Source of the DNA: Nocardia sp. NRRL S-836
GTDB taxonomy: Bacteria; Actinomycetota; Actinomycetes; Mycobacteriales; Pseudonocardiaceae
Direction: 5' to 3'
Length of the DNA stretch: 64,000 nt
NCBI RefSeq assembly: GCF_001279525.1
Contig: NZ_LGDY01000047.1
Location: 62,001 to 126,000 of the forward strand
Shown: positions 47,220-56,301 of the stretch, piece by piece
How the letters are laid out: each line of letters begins with the position of its first letter
How positions within the stretch are numbered: position 1 is the stretch's first letter
The notes under the pieces: model-generated
What the model was told of the DNA's origin: nothing
What the model saw: the letters and a program-made list of their open reading frames with translations, nothing else
The model's database searches: none
Translations under genes and position numbers: made by a program

Positions 47220-48344
47220 GTGAGCGACGAACCTCCCGCCCTGCCACCCCGGCCGCCGGTGCCCGGAGCGTTGCCGGTGCCCGCACCGTCCTCGACACGG
47301 CAACCGCTGCAGCCGATGCCGACGCGCACGATCGCGCTGGTCGCCGCAGGAATCTTCGTGTTCACCGCCGCGGTGGTGCTGGCATTGTGGTGGCCTGGGA
47401 CCGCCGGTCTGAGCGGCCAGGCCCTCGTGACCGCCCGGTTCGATGCCCTGCGCACCGGGCTGAGCATCGGCATCGGCGGCGGCGGAATCTTCGCTCTCTA
47501 CCTGGCCTGGCGCCGCCAGCACGCCACCGAGGTCGGCTTGGTCCAGAAAGAACGCGACCAGGCCGATGTCGCCCGTGCTTACGAACTCCAACGCGACGTC
47601 GCCGACCACACCCGCCTGCACGCCGAGCGCGTCGCCGCGGCTACCGAGAAAGACGCCGCTGACCGACGAGTCACCGAGCTCTACACCAAGGCCTCCGAAC
47701 AGCTCGGGTCGGACAAGGCCCCGGTTCGCCTGGCCGGCCTGTACGCCCTGGAACGCCTCGCCCAGGACAACCCCCACCAACGCCCCACCGTGGTCAACGT
47801 GCTGTGCGCCTATCTGCGTATGCCCTACATCCTGCCCGGCGACCGGCCTGCCAACGACGCCGACGAGGCCACCCGCACCCGTCACGACACGAGCCTGCAA
47901 GAGCGCGAGGTCCGCCTCACCGCCCAACACATCCTCGCCCTCCACCTCAAGCCCGGCCCGAGCCGCGACGACCCGGTCCAGACCTTCTGGCCAGACACCG
48001 ATCTCAACCTCACCGGAGCCACCCTCATCGACTTCGACCTCAACGGCTGCCACGTTCGCGAAGCCTGGTTCGACGGGGCGACGTTCACCGAGACCGCCCG
48101 GTTCGATCGGGCGACGTTCACCGAGACCGTCGGGTTCGACGGGGCGACGTTCACCGAGACCGCCGGGTTCCGCGGGGTGACGTTCACCGGGGCCGCCCGG
48201 TTCGATCGGGCGACGTTCACCGGGAAAGCCCGGTTCGACGGGACGGCGTTCGGCAAGATCACCTGGTTCGGTGGGGCGACGTTCAACAAGATCGCCCAGC
48301 TCGAACAGGCAGTCGTGCAGCATCCGGTCGGGAACTCGGCCTAG
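47220..48344 (+). CDS. Pentapeptide-repeat membrane protein, short form
   Basis: 374 aa from GTG 47220; ATG 47190 would add ten residues. Proline-rich N-terminus, membrane segments ALVAAGIFVFTAAVVLALWW and SIGIGGGGIFALYLAW, then RRVTELYTKASEQLGSDKA, RLAGLYALERLAQDNPHQR and TVVNVLCAYLRMP. About 10 pentapeptide units follow (FDGATFTETARFDRATF). It ends early in VVQHPVGNSA, unlike the long member at 54172. Nearest relative in the window is the gene at 10848. Confidence 0.8.
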   Translation: MSDEPPALPPRPPVPGALPVPAPSSTRQPLQPMPTRTIALVAAGIFVFTAAVVLALWWPGTAGLSGQALVTARFDALRTGLSIGIGGGGIFALYLAWRRQHATEVGLVQKERDQADVARAYELQRDVADHTRLHAERVAAATEKDAADRRVTELYTKASEQLGSDKAPVRLAGLYALERLAQDNPHQRPTVVNVLCAYLRMPYILPGDRPANDADEATRTRHDTSLQEREVRLTAQHILALHLKPGPSRDDPVQTFWPDTDLNLTGATLIDFDLNGCHVREAWFDGATFTETARFDRATFTETVGFDGATFTETAGFRGVTFTGAARFDRATFTGKARFDGTAFGKITWFGGATFNKIAQLEQAVVQHPVGNSA

Positions 48345-48454
48345 CCCGCTGGCTGGGCAATATCCGACGACCACGGACCGATCGATGACCGAGAGGGCAC
48401 CTGGCACCGCATCGTTCGCTCCTGAGAATTGCGCGCAGTCCGAACACCGTTTGG

Positions 48455-48790
48455 TTGCCAGTCGCGTTCTTCGCCAACTTCGGCCTCAACGGCCCCACCC
48501 GCGCCGTCGGCACGGTCCTGCGCGAAGTTCTTGCGCACGGCAGCACCGACCCCGCCGGGTACCTCCCACTGGTGGGCGGATATCTCCATCCGGCACCCCT
48601 TCTGCTGCGGCTCGGCTTCACCGCCTCCGACGAGGAATACCTGCCTACGGGGCCCGGTCTGGATGAGCCAGCGGCAGCTCTCCCCCGTCCGACCCGGACA
48701 CCGGGGCTGGATGAGGTCGTGGAGATACTGGAAACGCGCCTCAGCAGGTCGATCTGGGACGACGACAGCGACGACATGATCGGCAAGTAG
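48455..48790 (+). CDS. Possible 111-aa protein
   Basis: The frame is open from 48389 and the only usable start is TTG 48455, without a clear RBS. It reads PVAFFANFGLNGPTRAVGTV, LPLVGGYLHPAPLLLRLGF and LDEVVEILETRLSRSIWDDD, which looks like real protein sequence. Probably a 5'-truncated gene. Confidence 0.45.
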   Translation: MPVAFFANFGLNGPTRAVGTVLREVLAHGSTDPAGYLPLVGGYLHPAPLLLRLGFTASDEEYLPTGPGLDEPAAALPRPTRTPGLDEVVEILETRLSRSIWDDDSDDMIGK

Positions 48791-49230
48791 GGCTTGGCGC
48801 GTGCACCACGTGGCCCGCGGGCGCGGCTGCCCGCAGGCGAAAGCCTGCTGTAGGCCGGTTCGGTACCACCGTGCCCGCCACGACCGACGCGGTGACGACC
48901 ACGATCGCGCGGGCGGTGTCAGTGGTGATGATGCGGACAACGTCGAGCCCGAGGCGCACGGCGACCCCGCCGGCGCTGGCCGGGTCGGGCTCGACGCTTC
49001 TCCGGCGGGCTCAGCGTCCCGCCGATGTCCTCGGCGCTGTCCTAGCGCATCGTCGACGCCCGCGCCCACGACGGTCCGTTCGTCGACCTCGCCAACCTGG
49101 CCCGCCGCGCCGAGCTCGGCACCGAGCAGCTCAAGGCCCTCGCGACCGCCAGGTTTGGTAAGCGACGCAGGGTAGAGCCACTGGTCATCGATCGGATGTA
49201 GACGCGGCGTCGGCGGGCGGAGCCGGGCAC
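48791..49230. other. 440-bp gap with two gene scraps
   Basis: On the minus strand near 48850-48960, VRLGLDVVRIITTDTARAIV and VVTASVVAGTVVPNRPTAG read well but have no start or end. On the plus strand 49048-49200 gives RIVDARAHDGPFVDLANLAR, AELGTEQLKALATARFGKRR and a TAG. Both look like remnants. Confidence 0.4.
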
Positions 49231-49276
49231 GCAAAAGCCGCGTGCCGCTCGTCGAAGAGAGGCACGCGGCTTTTGC
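49231..49276. terminator. Strong 16-bp hairpin terminator
   Basis: gcaaaagccgcgtgcc and ggcacgcggcttttgc are perfect complements around a 14-base loop, with the A/T tract inside the stem base so that it works in both directions. It lies 25 bases after the stop of the - gene at 49302. Confidence 0.85.
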
Positions 49277-49301
49277 GTTGAAGGGGTCGTGACCCTGGAG
49301 G

Positions 49302-49484
49302 TCAGGCGGGCGTGCCCTTGCCGCCGTCGCCCCGGATCGCCTGAATGAGCTTCGCGATGGCGTAAAGCACCGGCGGGATCGCCAGTGCGGACAGCGGCTG
49401 TATGATGGTGAACACCAGCGTCGCCACGAAAAGCACGATCGCCGTGATCGAAAGGGCGATCTCGCGCTTGTTCCACTTCGTCAT
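49302..49484 (-). CDS. 60-aa membrane protein
   Basis: ATG 49484 (MTKWNKREIALSITAIVLFV). Two hydrophobic segments, ALSITAIVLFVATLVFTII and ALAIPPVLYAIAKLIQAI, and a short Gly/Lys tail. It has its own strong terminator. Function unknown. Confidence 0.7.
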   Translation of the reverse strand: MTKWNKREIALSITAIVLFVATLVFTIIQPLSALAIPPVLYAIAKLIQAIRGDGGKGTPA

Positions 49485-49648
49485 ACCCAATTACTAACAC
49501 GCGCGATCGACACGTGAACAATCCCGAAAGTGAACGCAGCGGCGGCGCGTCAATGGATTTATCAACGTCGCCGGGCGGAGTGTTCACCATCTCGTTAATT
49601 CACGCAGTCCAGTTTGTCAACAGATTCGTCAACGGGCCCGGCGGAACG

Positions 49649-50662
49649 TTAATCGGCGCGCGTAGCGGCGTCGCGGGCATCGAGCCGCCGCTGGAGCGCG
49701 CGCAACGTGACGTAGATGGCACGGAAGGCGGGCCGGTTGTACTTCGTGCCCGCGCGCCCGGCGGGACGGCTGAAGTTCGGGTACTGCGCCTGCACGTGCT
49801 CGATGGTCTTGCGCACCGCGCGGCTGCCCGTGATGACGAAGTTGCTCTTGCGGTGCTCGTAGTCGGCCTCTGACATGCCCTCGGGGCACACGTCCCAGAC
49901 GTCGACGTGGTCGAGCGCCAGGTCCAGCGCTCCCCGGTCAGGGTGGTCGGGGTGCTGGGCTCCGACCGCGTGGTGCTTCTTGGAGCGGTAGTAGAGGCGC
50001 CTCTTGTCGATCAGGCGGATGATGTGGTGCACCTCCTCCGGTGTCGCGACGCCCCACGCGCGCGCCTCGGCCCACAGCGCCTCGACGTGGTCGATCTGGC
50101 GCAGCGTGGGTGACGCATGAGGCGGCACCTCCGCCTTGCCCTCGAAAACCTCGAACAGGTCGGGGAGCTCGGCGTCTCCAGCCCGGATGTGGCGTACGTC
50201 GCACGCCTTGTCCATCAGCGCCGTCAGCGCGGTCCCCGGCTCGGTGGCTGTCGGGTCATCGAGCACCACCAGGAGGATCACGCCCGCCCACGCGTACCGC
50301 TGCCGGCCCGCGATCACGTCGCTGAGACCGTCGAGGCGGCGACGTCGGTACAGGTCCATGGCGTCCTCGACGAGCCGTTTTGTCTTCGCGTCCCGGCTGG
50401 TGGCGCTCCGCGCGGACACCACGAAGACGGCGACGGCGTACCCGTCGACGTCGTCGTTTGAGCGGATCTCGTCCACGGGCCGGACGTCGACGAGGTCGAC
50501 GCCTCGGCCGGCGCACTGCTCGCTGAGCTGGTCGGCGACCTCCTCCGAGCCCGGTCCATGGGTGTAGACGAGGAGCCAGGGCACCCTCGTGTAGGTCACC
50601 GCGCCGGGGTAGGTCGGTTGCTGCGCATTTCCAGTGGTGGGCGTTTCACCGCTGCCGCTCAT
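49649..50662 (-). CDS. 337-aa protein with TIR- or flavodoxin-like N-terminal domain
   Basis: ATG 50662. Eight bases upstream is tacact, a good -10 box, so the transcript may be leaderless. Residues 30-190 alternate strands and helices: VPWLLVYTHGPGSEEVADQL, VDLVDVRPVDEIRSND, AVAVFVVSARSATS, WAGVILLVVLDDP, which suits a TIR- or flavodoxin-type Rossmann fold. No certain TIR catalytic Glu can be assigned. The C-terminal part is basic and helical (IRLIDKRRLYYRSKKHHAVG). Divergent from the P-loop gene at 50959 with shared repeats between them. Confidence 0.7.
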   Translation of the reverse strand: MSGSGETPTTGNAQQPTYPGAVTYTRVPWLLVYTHGPGSEEVADQLSEQCAGRGVDLVDVRPVDEIRSNDDVDGYAVAVFVVSARSATSRDAKTKRLVEDAMDLYRRRRLDGLSDVIAGRQRYAWAGVILLVVLDDPTATEPGTALTALMDKACDVRHIRAGDAELPDLFEVFEGKAEVPPHASPTLRQIDHVEALWAEARAWGVATPEEVHHIIRLIDKRRLYYRSKKHHAVGAQHPDHPDRGALDLALDHVDVWDVCPEGMSEADYEHRKSNFVITGSRAVRKTIEHVQAQYPNFSRPAGRAGTKYNRPAFRAIYVTLRALQRRLDARDAATRAD

Positions 50663-50740
50663 GCGGAAAGTGTAGGGCCAATCACCGAGCCTCCTCCGCG
50701 AGGTCATTCATTGACGAACCCGCTGGGGCGTCAGCAGCAC

Positions 50741-50921
50741 ATTAACGTAATAGACCTTGACGGCAGGCAAGATCTGTGCGTTCGGGACCGTTCGACTTGC
50801 CGATCAACGAATCCGATGCTCACGTCGAGCAGATTAACGTATCGAACCTTGACGACAAGGAGATTCTATGCATGTGTGCTGCCGCGTGCTCTCGTTAACG
50901 TATCCCGAACGCACATTAACG
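50741..50921. promoter_or_regulatory. Four iterated TTAACGTA-type motifs in a divergent promoter region
   Basis: attaacgta at 50741, attaacgta at 50833, gttaacgta at 50894 and attaacgca at 50915. The first two copies extend to a longer shared block (attaacgta, then acc ttgacg). The AT-rich words stand out in GC-rich DNA and sit between two divergent genes, so they are probable operator or promoter sites, for example for a regulator encoded elsewhere. Confidence 0.5.
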
Positions 50922-50958
50922 CACCCCGGATTGCGCTCGCGCGTGTGAAGGATGAATA

Positions 50959-52704
50959 GTGTGCTGCGTGGCCGATCTGACTGTGACACTCATGGGCTCC
51001 ATCGAGACGGGCCTTGCCCGTGCGGCGCACCAGAGCATCGCCATCTACAGTCGCGCTGCGCTGCTCGCCCTCAACGACGTCCATTTCCGCCTGGGAATCG
51101 ACTACACCAGCTCCGGGTACTCTCCGGCATCCGAGCCTCCGACGCGCCGCTGGTCCGAGCTCATCAACACGTTGATCGACATCGATCGTGCCTCGTGGCC
51201 AACACCTTCACTCAGGTCGAGCCTGCTGCCGGGAGCCGTACCCGGCGACTTCTTCACGCCGGAGTTCACTCTCGAACTCCGGACAACGCTGGCGGCCGCG
51301 TCACGCTTGAGTCGGGACGCCGTGGCCCGGCTGCTCGTCGAAGCCGGCACATTCCTGGTGGGCGAGAGCGTTGAGCTGGCTGCTCAAGTCGAACTCGCCA
51401 CTGCGGTAAGTCAGACCGTCGAGCGCGCGGTGATGATCGCCAAGCTGGACGAGGTGACAACTGCCGCAAGGAAGCTGCTCGACCTCGCCACCGCGGATGC
51501 TCTGGAGGTCTTCTTCTTCGGTGAGCAGGAACCTGCGCGCGCCGAATCCGCTGTCGCTGGAACTTTGACGAACGCGTGGGACGCCGAGCGGGCAGCAGCC
51601 GCGCTGATCGAGGACGACGACTACTGCACGCCCCGATTCGTGGACGGTGCGCACCGCGACCGCTCAATCGTCGTCCTGGTGGGCGCACAGCAGTCCGGCA
51701 AGACCTGCACAGCGATGACTCTGCTGCGGGCCCGCCGAGTGTTGTTCGAGAAGGCGATGAGTCACGGCATGGCCCAGGAGGCGTGCACGGCGATGGCGGT
51801 CTCCCCGTCCGGCGGAGTGCTGACGGATCCGATCCAGCTGATGCCACCGGTGAGGCAAGGCGACCTGCCGCCAGCGGAACCGGCTGAATGGCTTGGTGCC
51901 GCGCTCATGCAGTTCGAGCGTCAGGTGGAGGCGTTGGGCAGGAATCCGGTAAGCGCCGAGTACCCGTCATGCAGCGACCCTGTTGCGCGCTGGGTGGAAT
52001 TGGTCGAGGGCCTTACCGGGTTCGGCACTGTCCGCCGTCCGGACCATGTCGTCGTGCTGCCCGACGAGACGGAGATCCAAGCAGTACCGCCGATGACGGC
52101 AGTCGCGCCGCAGGATCTGGTTGCGCTGCTCCGTGAAGACGGGCTCATTCCCGACCTGACGGGGACCTCCGTCACCGTTGTTCGGACCCTGTCAAGCGCT
52201 CAGAAAGCGGATCTGCACGAGCATTGGCTTGCGATCTGCACTGCCGCAAACGCGCAAGCATGCGAGTTCGACCTGGCCGGCGACGAAGCAGAACTCGATC
52301 AAGCCGCCGTGAGTTCCGGACACGACGCGACCAGCAGCGAGGACTCCGCAGTGCGGTTTGGCCCACCGCGGGAATCTCCAGCGGTGGGCACCGTGCTCGT
52401 CATGCCGCGAGAAAACGTTCTCACAAGCGCAGGCGCTCATTCGTGTGACGTGAGAATATCTCGACGCAGGAGTGCATTGCTTCCTGCGATGGGCATCGTT
52501 CAAGTGCTCATGTCGATCCTCATTGTTGTGTTCGCCCTCTACCAAGGGGTCCAACCGGCGGGAGCAGTGCTGATAGGAGCGGCGACTTCCTGGTCCTCGG
52601 TCTTGGCCTTCAGCACGGCGTATTTGCGATCGCCGGACTTCACCAAACGCACGCGTTCGGAGACGAGCACGACAGCCGAGTCCTCCAGATTGATCCATCT
52701 TTGA
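50959..52704 (+). CDS. P-loop membrane protein of unknown function
   Basis: 581 aa from GTG 50959 (gaagga RBS). Residues 1-190 are helical. A Walker A-like VLVGAQQSGKTCTAMTLL lies near residue 240; no clean Walker B follows, so it may be a degraded or unusual ATPase. Residues 350-440 (DHVVVLPDETEIQAVPPM, TGTSVTVVRTLSSAQKADLH) recall the OmpA-like modules of some actinobacterial proteins. The C-terminus has two membrane spans (VQVLMSILIVVFALYQGV, AVLIGAATSWSSVLAFSTAY). It is divergent from the TIR/flavodoxin-like gene; the pair may form one system. Confidence 0.7.
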   Translation: MCCVADLTVTLMGSIETGLARAAHQSIAIYSRAALLALNDVHFRLGIDYTSSGYSPASEPPTRRWSELINTLIDIDRASWPTPSLRSSLLPGAVPGDFFTPEFTLELRTTLAAASRLSRDAVARLLVEAGTFLVGESVELAAQVELATAVSQTVERAVMIAKLDEVTTAARKLLDLATADALEVFFFGEQEPARAESAVAGTLTNAWDAERAAAALIEDDDYCTPRFVDGAHRDRSIVVLVGAQQSGKTCTAMTLLRARRVLFEKAMSHGMAQEACTAMAVSPSGGVLTDPIQLMPPVRQGDLPPAEPAEWLGAALMQFERQVEALGRNPVSAEYPSCSDPVARWVELVEGLTGFGTVRRPDHVVVLPDETEIQAVPPMTAVAPQDLVALLREDGLIPDLTGTSVTVVRTLSSAQKADLHEHWLAICTAANAQACEFDLAGDEAELDQAAVSSGHDATSSEDSAVRFGPPRESPAVGTVLVMPRENVLTSAGAHSCDVRISRRRSALLPAMGIVQVLMSILIVVFALYQGVQPAGAVLIGAATSWSSVLAFSTAYLRSPDFTKRTRSETSTTAESSRLIHL

Positions 52705-52896
52705 CGGAAAACACCCGCTGAGCCCTGGTTGATGCTCATGCTCGACAGCAAGGCAGATCCATGGTCGCTGTGTTGACCACGCAAAGAGTGCTCACGCAGA
52801 CCGGCACGGCGCTGTTCGGGTCGATACCGAACTGGGTCACCGTCCTGTCGCACCTGCAGTTGGGGTGTCGTGGGCCCATCTCATCCACATAGGACG

Positions 52897-53052
52897 ATGA
52901 TCGCTCATCCTCTGCTCGCCCTCCTGGCGGGCGACGCCGCGATCGCGCTCACCACGTGGGGCGGGGCAGCACATCGCCCAGGCACTTTCGTCGGAGCCGG
53001 CGCCGCTGCGGCCGCGATCGCGTTCTTGAACTTGGCCATCAGCCCACGTTGA
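52897..53052 (+). CDS. 51-aa membrane protein
   Basis: ATG 52897 follows agga. One or two hydrophobic segments (HPLLALLAGDAAIALTTW, GAGAAAAAIAFLNLAI). Small and isolated; the gap before it from 52705 has nothing. Confidence 0.5.
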   Translation: MIAHPLLALLAGDAAIALTTWGGAAHRPGTFVGAGAAAAAIAFLNLAISPR

Positions 53053-53062
53053 CAACCACGGC

Positions 53063-53198
53063 CGCCGAGTACGGCGTGAGGATGCCGCACGTACGAGCAC
53101 CCCCACGGCTCAGGCCTACCGCAATGGTCCTCCGGTTCGATCGGTGCGCCGCGCTACCGCGGTGACGTGTCCCGTCCCACGGCTGAAGCAATTCCAGC
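53063..53198. repeat. 135-bp direct repeat, copy B
   Basis: Matches 12856-12990 in the same orientation, including cggttcgatcggtgcgccgc-type core and cccgtcccacggctgaag. It lies just after the 51-aa gene and before a broken small frame. Confidence 0.7.
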
Positions 53199-53217
53199 CG
53201 CGCCGAAACGGGCCACC

Positions 53218-53360
53218 TATCCGAGCCATTTGCGCAGCGCCCAGCCGATGAGCTGACCGGCGATCACCTGCACCGGGATCTTCACCTTCGGCCACAGCGT
53301 CAACCACTGCCAGCCCCGCGATGGGCTGGTCGTGCTGATGGTGCTTGCCGAACTCCGTCA
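53218..53360 (-). pseudogene. Small frameshifted frame
   Basis: ATG 53360 opens TEFGKHHQHDQPI. One base later in phase the sequence reads RGWQWLTLWPKVKIPVQVIA and GQLIGWALRKWLG to a TAG, which looks like a genuine small protein of about 47 aa. Pseudogene or sequence error. Confidence 0.35.
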
Positions 53361-53571
53361 TGGTCGTCTCCTGCGTTGTCGACTGTCCTGTCCGACCGAG
53401 GTCGCCGGAAGACGACGCCGCTGACCTGCGCTCACCAACTACGCCCGGACAGTTCGGCATCGAGTCGCCTGAGCCCAGTTGGCGGATTCCGTGGGCAAAG
53501 CCGCTGATCAGAGCGATATGTGGGTGAAGTATGGGGTGAGCCTTTGTCGCTGGACGGCAAGGTGTGTCCCC

Positions 53572-53913
53572 ATGACGAACCTGGTGCTTAGGGCCGAGTT
53601 GATGCGTGGAGAGTTGGACGCGGAGTACCTCGCGGAGAAGGCGGCCGAGCAGCCCGGCCTGCCGCCGGAGGAGCTGACACCAGCGCTGTGGACGGTGGTC
53701 TGGGGATGGAACGGGAACATGCAGGACATCGAATTCGCCAAGGATTACCAGCTGCCGGCCGCGATCGGACGGGTGGTAGCGGAAGCGACGTTACGGCGGC
53801 GGTCGTTGTCCTGGACGCTGAGCGGTACCCCACCGGAGGGCGGCACCGTGGCCGACGCCGTAGACGCCTTGGGCGTCACGTTGCGCAAGCAGTGGCCAAG
53901 CGAGTGGCGGTGA
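53572..53913 (+). CDS. 113-aa protein of unknown function
   Basis: ATG 53572 (aaggtg before it). Helical soluble protein (LVLRAELMRGELDAEYLAEK, ELTPALWTVVWGWNGNMQDI, SWTLSGTPPEGGTVADAVDA). No motif recognised. Confidence 0.6.
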   Translation: MTNLVLRAELMRGELDAEYLAEKAAEQPGLPPEELTPALWTVVWGWNGNMQDIEFAKDYQLPAAIGRVVAEATLRRRSLSWTLSGTPPEGGTVADAVDALGVTLRKQWPSEWR

Positions 53914-54171
53914 GGCCATTGGGCCGATCCTCACCAGGCAGCCCCTCGGCCCCGACAAGTACTTCCGCACACCGACAACTAGGTCCGGACGCCGACACGT
54001 TCGCCCGGACAGGACAGTAGATGTCTGTTCCATGAGCGTCCACGAACTAGTCCGGCAATCGATAGTTCGTCTGAGTAGAACAGCTTCGTCTCATTCGGCT
54101 TAGGTCGGCGGTCTAGAAGCCGCTGATCTGCGGCGTGTAGACCTGGATGTGCAGCGGACAGCCATGCAGAC

Positions 54172-55698
54172 CTAAGCGGAGGGGTCGGGGTTGTCGGACG
54201 GGTCTTGTTGTGGGGTGTCGCTACTGGGACGTAGGTAGGGCTTGACTTCCTCTGGGACCGTGTGGCTGAACTGCGCCTCGTCGAACCGGGCGTCGCCGGC
54301 GAACTGAGCCCTGTCGAACCAGACGAAGCTGGAGAAGAACCGCGCGTTGCTGAACCTGGCGACGCTGGCGAACTGCGCCTCATTGAATCGGGCGGCGTCG
54401 AACTGCGCCTTGTCGAACCCGGCGGCGCCGTCGAACCGGGCCTCGTTGAACTCGGCGATGCCGAAGAACCGCGCTTTGTCGAACTCGGCGACGCTGGCGA
54501 ACTGCGCCTTATCGAACCAGGCACCGGCGAACCGAGCCTCGATGAACCCGGCGTCGCCGTCGAACCGGGCCTCGGAGAACCCGGCGACGCTGGCGAACTG
54601 AGCCGTGTCGAACCTGACGATGCTGGAGAACCGCGCTTCGCCGAACTCGGCGACGCTGGCGAATTGAGCCCTGTCGAACCTGGCGATGCCGGCGAACTGC
54701 GCCTTGTTGAACACGGTGTCGTCGGCGAACTGCGCCTCATTGAACCAGGCGGCGTCGAACTGAGCCTGGTCGAACCTGGCGGCGCCGTCGAATCGCGTGT
54801 TGTAGAACTCGGCGTCGCCGGCAAACCGGACCCCATAGAACCCGGCATGGCCGTCGAACTGCGCCTTATCGAACCCGGCGCGGCCGTCGAACTGCGCCTC
54901 ATCGAACCCGGCGTCGCCGACGAACTGAGCCCTGTCGAACCCGGCGTCGCCGGTGAACTTCGCTCGCTTGAACTGTGCGGTGCGGACGGTGGTGTAAGCG
55001 AAGTCGAGGTCGATGAGGGTGGCGTCGGTGAGATCGAGGTCGATATCGGGCCAGAAGGTCTGGCGGGGACGTGGGAACCACCGATACCAGGTGCGGGTGC
55101 GGGTGCGGGGTTGAAGGTGGTCGCGCAGGATGCGTTGTGCAGTGAGGCGTACCTCCCGTTCCTGACGGGTGTCGTCGTGACTAACGGCTGAGGGAGGCTT
55201 GGCGGTCGGGCGGGCGACGAGCCCGGCGCGACCAGGACGGCTCGGAGCACGCAGTCCGCCGAGTCTGGGTGTGCCTGTTCTGCTCGGCAGGGTAAAGGGA
55301 CCCCGCAAGTACGCGCAGATGACGTCAACGATGGTCTGGCGGTGGCCGGGGTTGTCCTGGGCGACCCGTTCCAGGGCGTAGAGCCCGCCGTGACGCACGG
55401 CGGGTTTGTCTGACCCGAGCTGATCAACGGCTTTGACATACAGCTCGGTCAAGCGTCGCTCGGTGGCGTCGTGCTCGGTGGCCTGCTGGCGACGTAGGGC
55501 CAGCGCCAGGGTGATCAGGGCGCCGATCCCGGCGGCGACGGCCAGCCCGGTGCGCACGGTATCGAGCCGGTCGGGCGGGGTGCTGGGGGCCAGCTTGGTG
55601 AACAGCACCACGATCGCAGCCGCCGCACTGGCCAACACCGGCAGCACGATCACCAGCACTGGTCGCCACCAACTCGCCCCGCCGCGTCTTCTGCTCAT
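54172..55698 (-). CDS. Long pentapeptide-repeat membrane protein
   Basis: 508 aa from ATG 55698. Membrane segments WWRPVLVIVLPVLASAAAAI and LAVAAGIGALITLALALRR, then RRLTELYVKAVDQLGSDKPA, GGLYALERVAQDNPGHRQTI and VDVICAYLRGP. Residues about 215-480 are over 30 pentapeptide-type units in pairs (FDRAQFVGDAGFDEAQF and variants), then PYLRPSSDTPQQDPSDN. The repeats are so alike that the gene invites unequal recombination; its N- and C-terminal parts exist as separate fragments at 9665 and 6440. Upstream sequence also matches the fragment at 9660. Confidence 0.88.
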   Translation of the reverse strand: MSRRRGGASWWRPVLVIVLPVLASAAAAIVVLFTKLAPSTPPDRLDTVRTGLAVAAGIGALITLALALRRQQATEHDATERRLTELYVKAVDQLGSDKPAVRHGGLYALERVAQDNPGHRQTIVDVICAYLRGPFTLPSRTGTPRLGGLRAPSRPGRAGLVARPTAKPPSAVSHDDTRQEREVRLTAQRILRDHLQPRTRTRTWYRWFPRPRQTFWPDIDLDLTDATLIDLDFAYTTVRTAQFKRAKFTGDAGFDRAQFVGDAGFDEAQFDGRAGFDKAQFDGHAGFYGVRFAGDAEFYNTRFDGAARFDQAQFDAAWFNEAQFADDTVFNKAQFAGIARFDRAQFASVAEFGEARFSSIVRFDTAQFASVAGFSEARFDGDAGFIEARFAGAWFDKAQFASVAEFDKARFFGIAEFNEARFDGAAGFDKAQFDAARFNEAQFASVARFSNARFFSSFVWFDRAQFAGDARFDEAQFSHTVPEEVKPYLRPSSDTPQQDPSDNPDPSA

Positions 55699-56301
55699 CA
55701 GACGATCATCGCGCGCGGCACCCCCGAGTAGTAGTGAACCGCGGACATCGCCCAGTCACCGCAGTGGGTCGTCGCGGACAGGTGGGTCGACGTGGACGTG
55801 ACCGTGGAGATCGACGACGCGTTCTTCCGCCTCGACCTGACGGCGATCGCGGCGAAACACCAACGCTGAGTCACGTACCCGTTCAGGAGCATCCGAGAAG
55901 GACCTGACGCCGGTGCCGTGCGCGGCGTGGTGTCGATGGACATGCCGCGCACGTGGGGTTTGCCCTAGGCCCGTCTCGGCGATGCCGCCCGTTGGCCAGT
56001 CGGTGCGGCTCAGGCTTCGCCGCGGCCGCAGTCGCCGAAGAACAAGCATTCCAACACCGAAACCCGGGACTGATCCCGTGTTCATCTGAACACAGGAAGT
56101 CATGGCCGGGAGGCTAGCAGTAACAGCGAGCGATCACACAACACGGGATACGTCACGTGCTCCGCGTGCAGCACGACCGCGATCGCAGCCTGAGCGTCGA
56201 CCGACGCAGTCCGCGAGAAACCACCTCCGGGCACCACGTGACGCCTTTCCGTGCAACGGGTGCCCCAGCTCGCCACCGCGGTTCGCGGGCCACTCCAGGC
56301 T
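55699..56301. other. 600-bp region with gene relics
   Basis: Near 55782-55870 the + frame gives WVDVDVTVEIDDAFFRLDLT and AIAAKHQR before a TGA, which looks like the tail of a transposase or similar protein. Near 56010-56050 GSGFAAAAVAEEQAF repeats a word seen on the minus strand at about 13480-13540. tgttcatctgaaca at about 56079 is a small palindrome. No intact gene. Confidence 0.4.

Noticed and set aside
47121..48407. A 428-codon minus-strand frame with repeated units
   Set aside because: The repeats are the complement of the pentapeptide repeats; composition is typical of a shadow frame.
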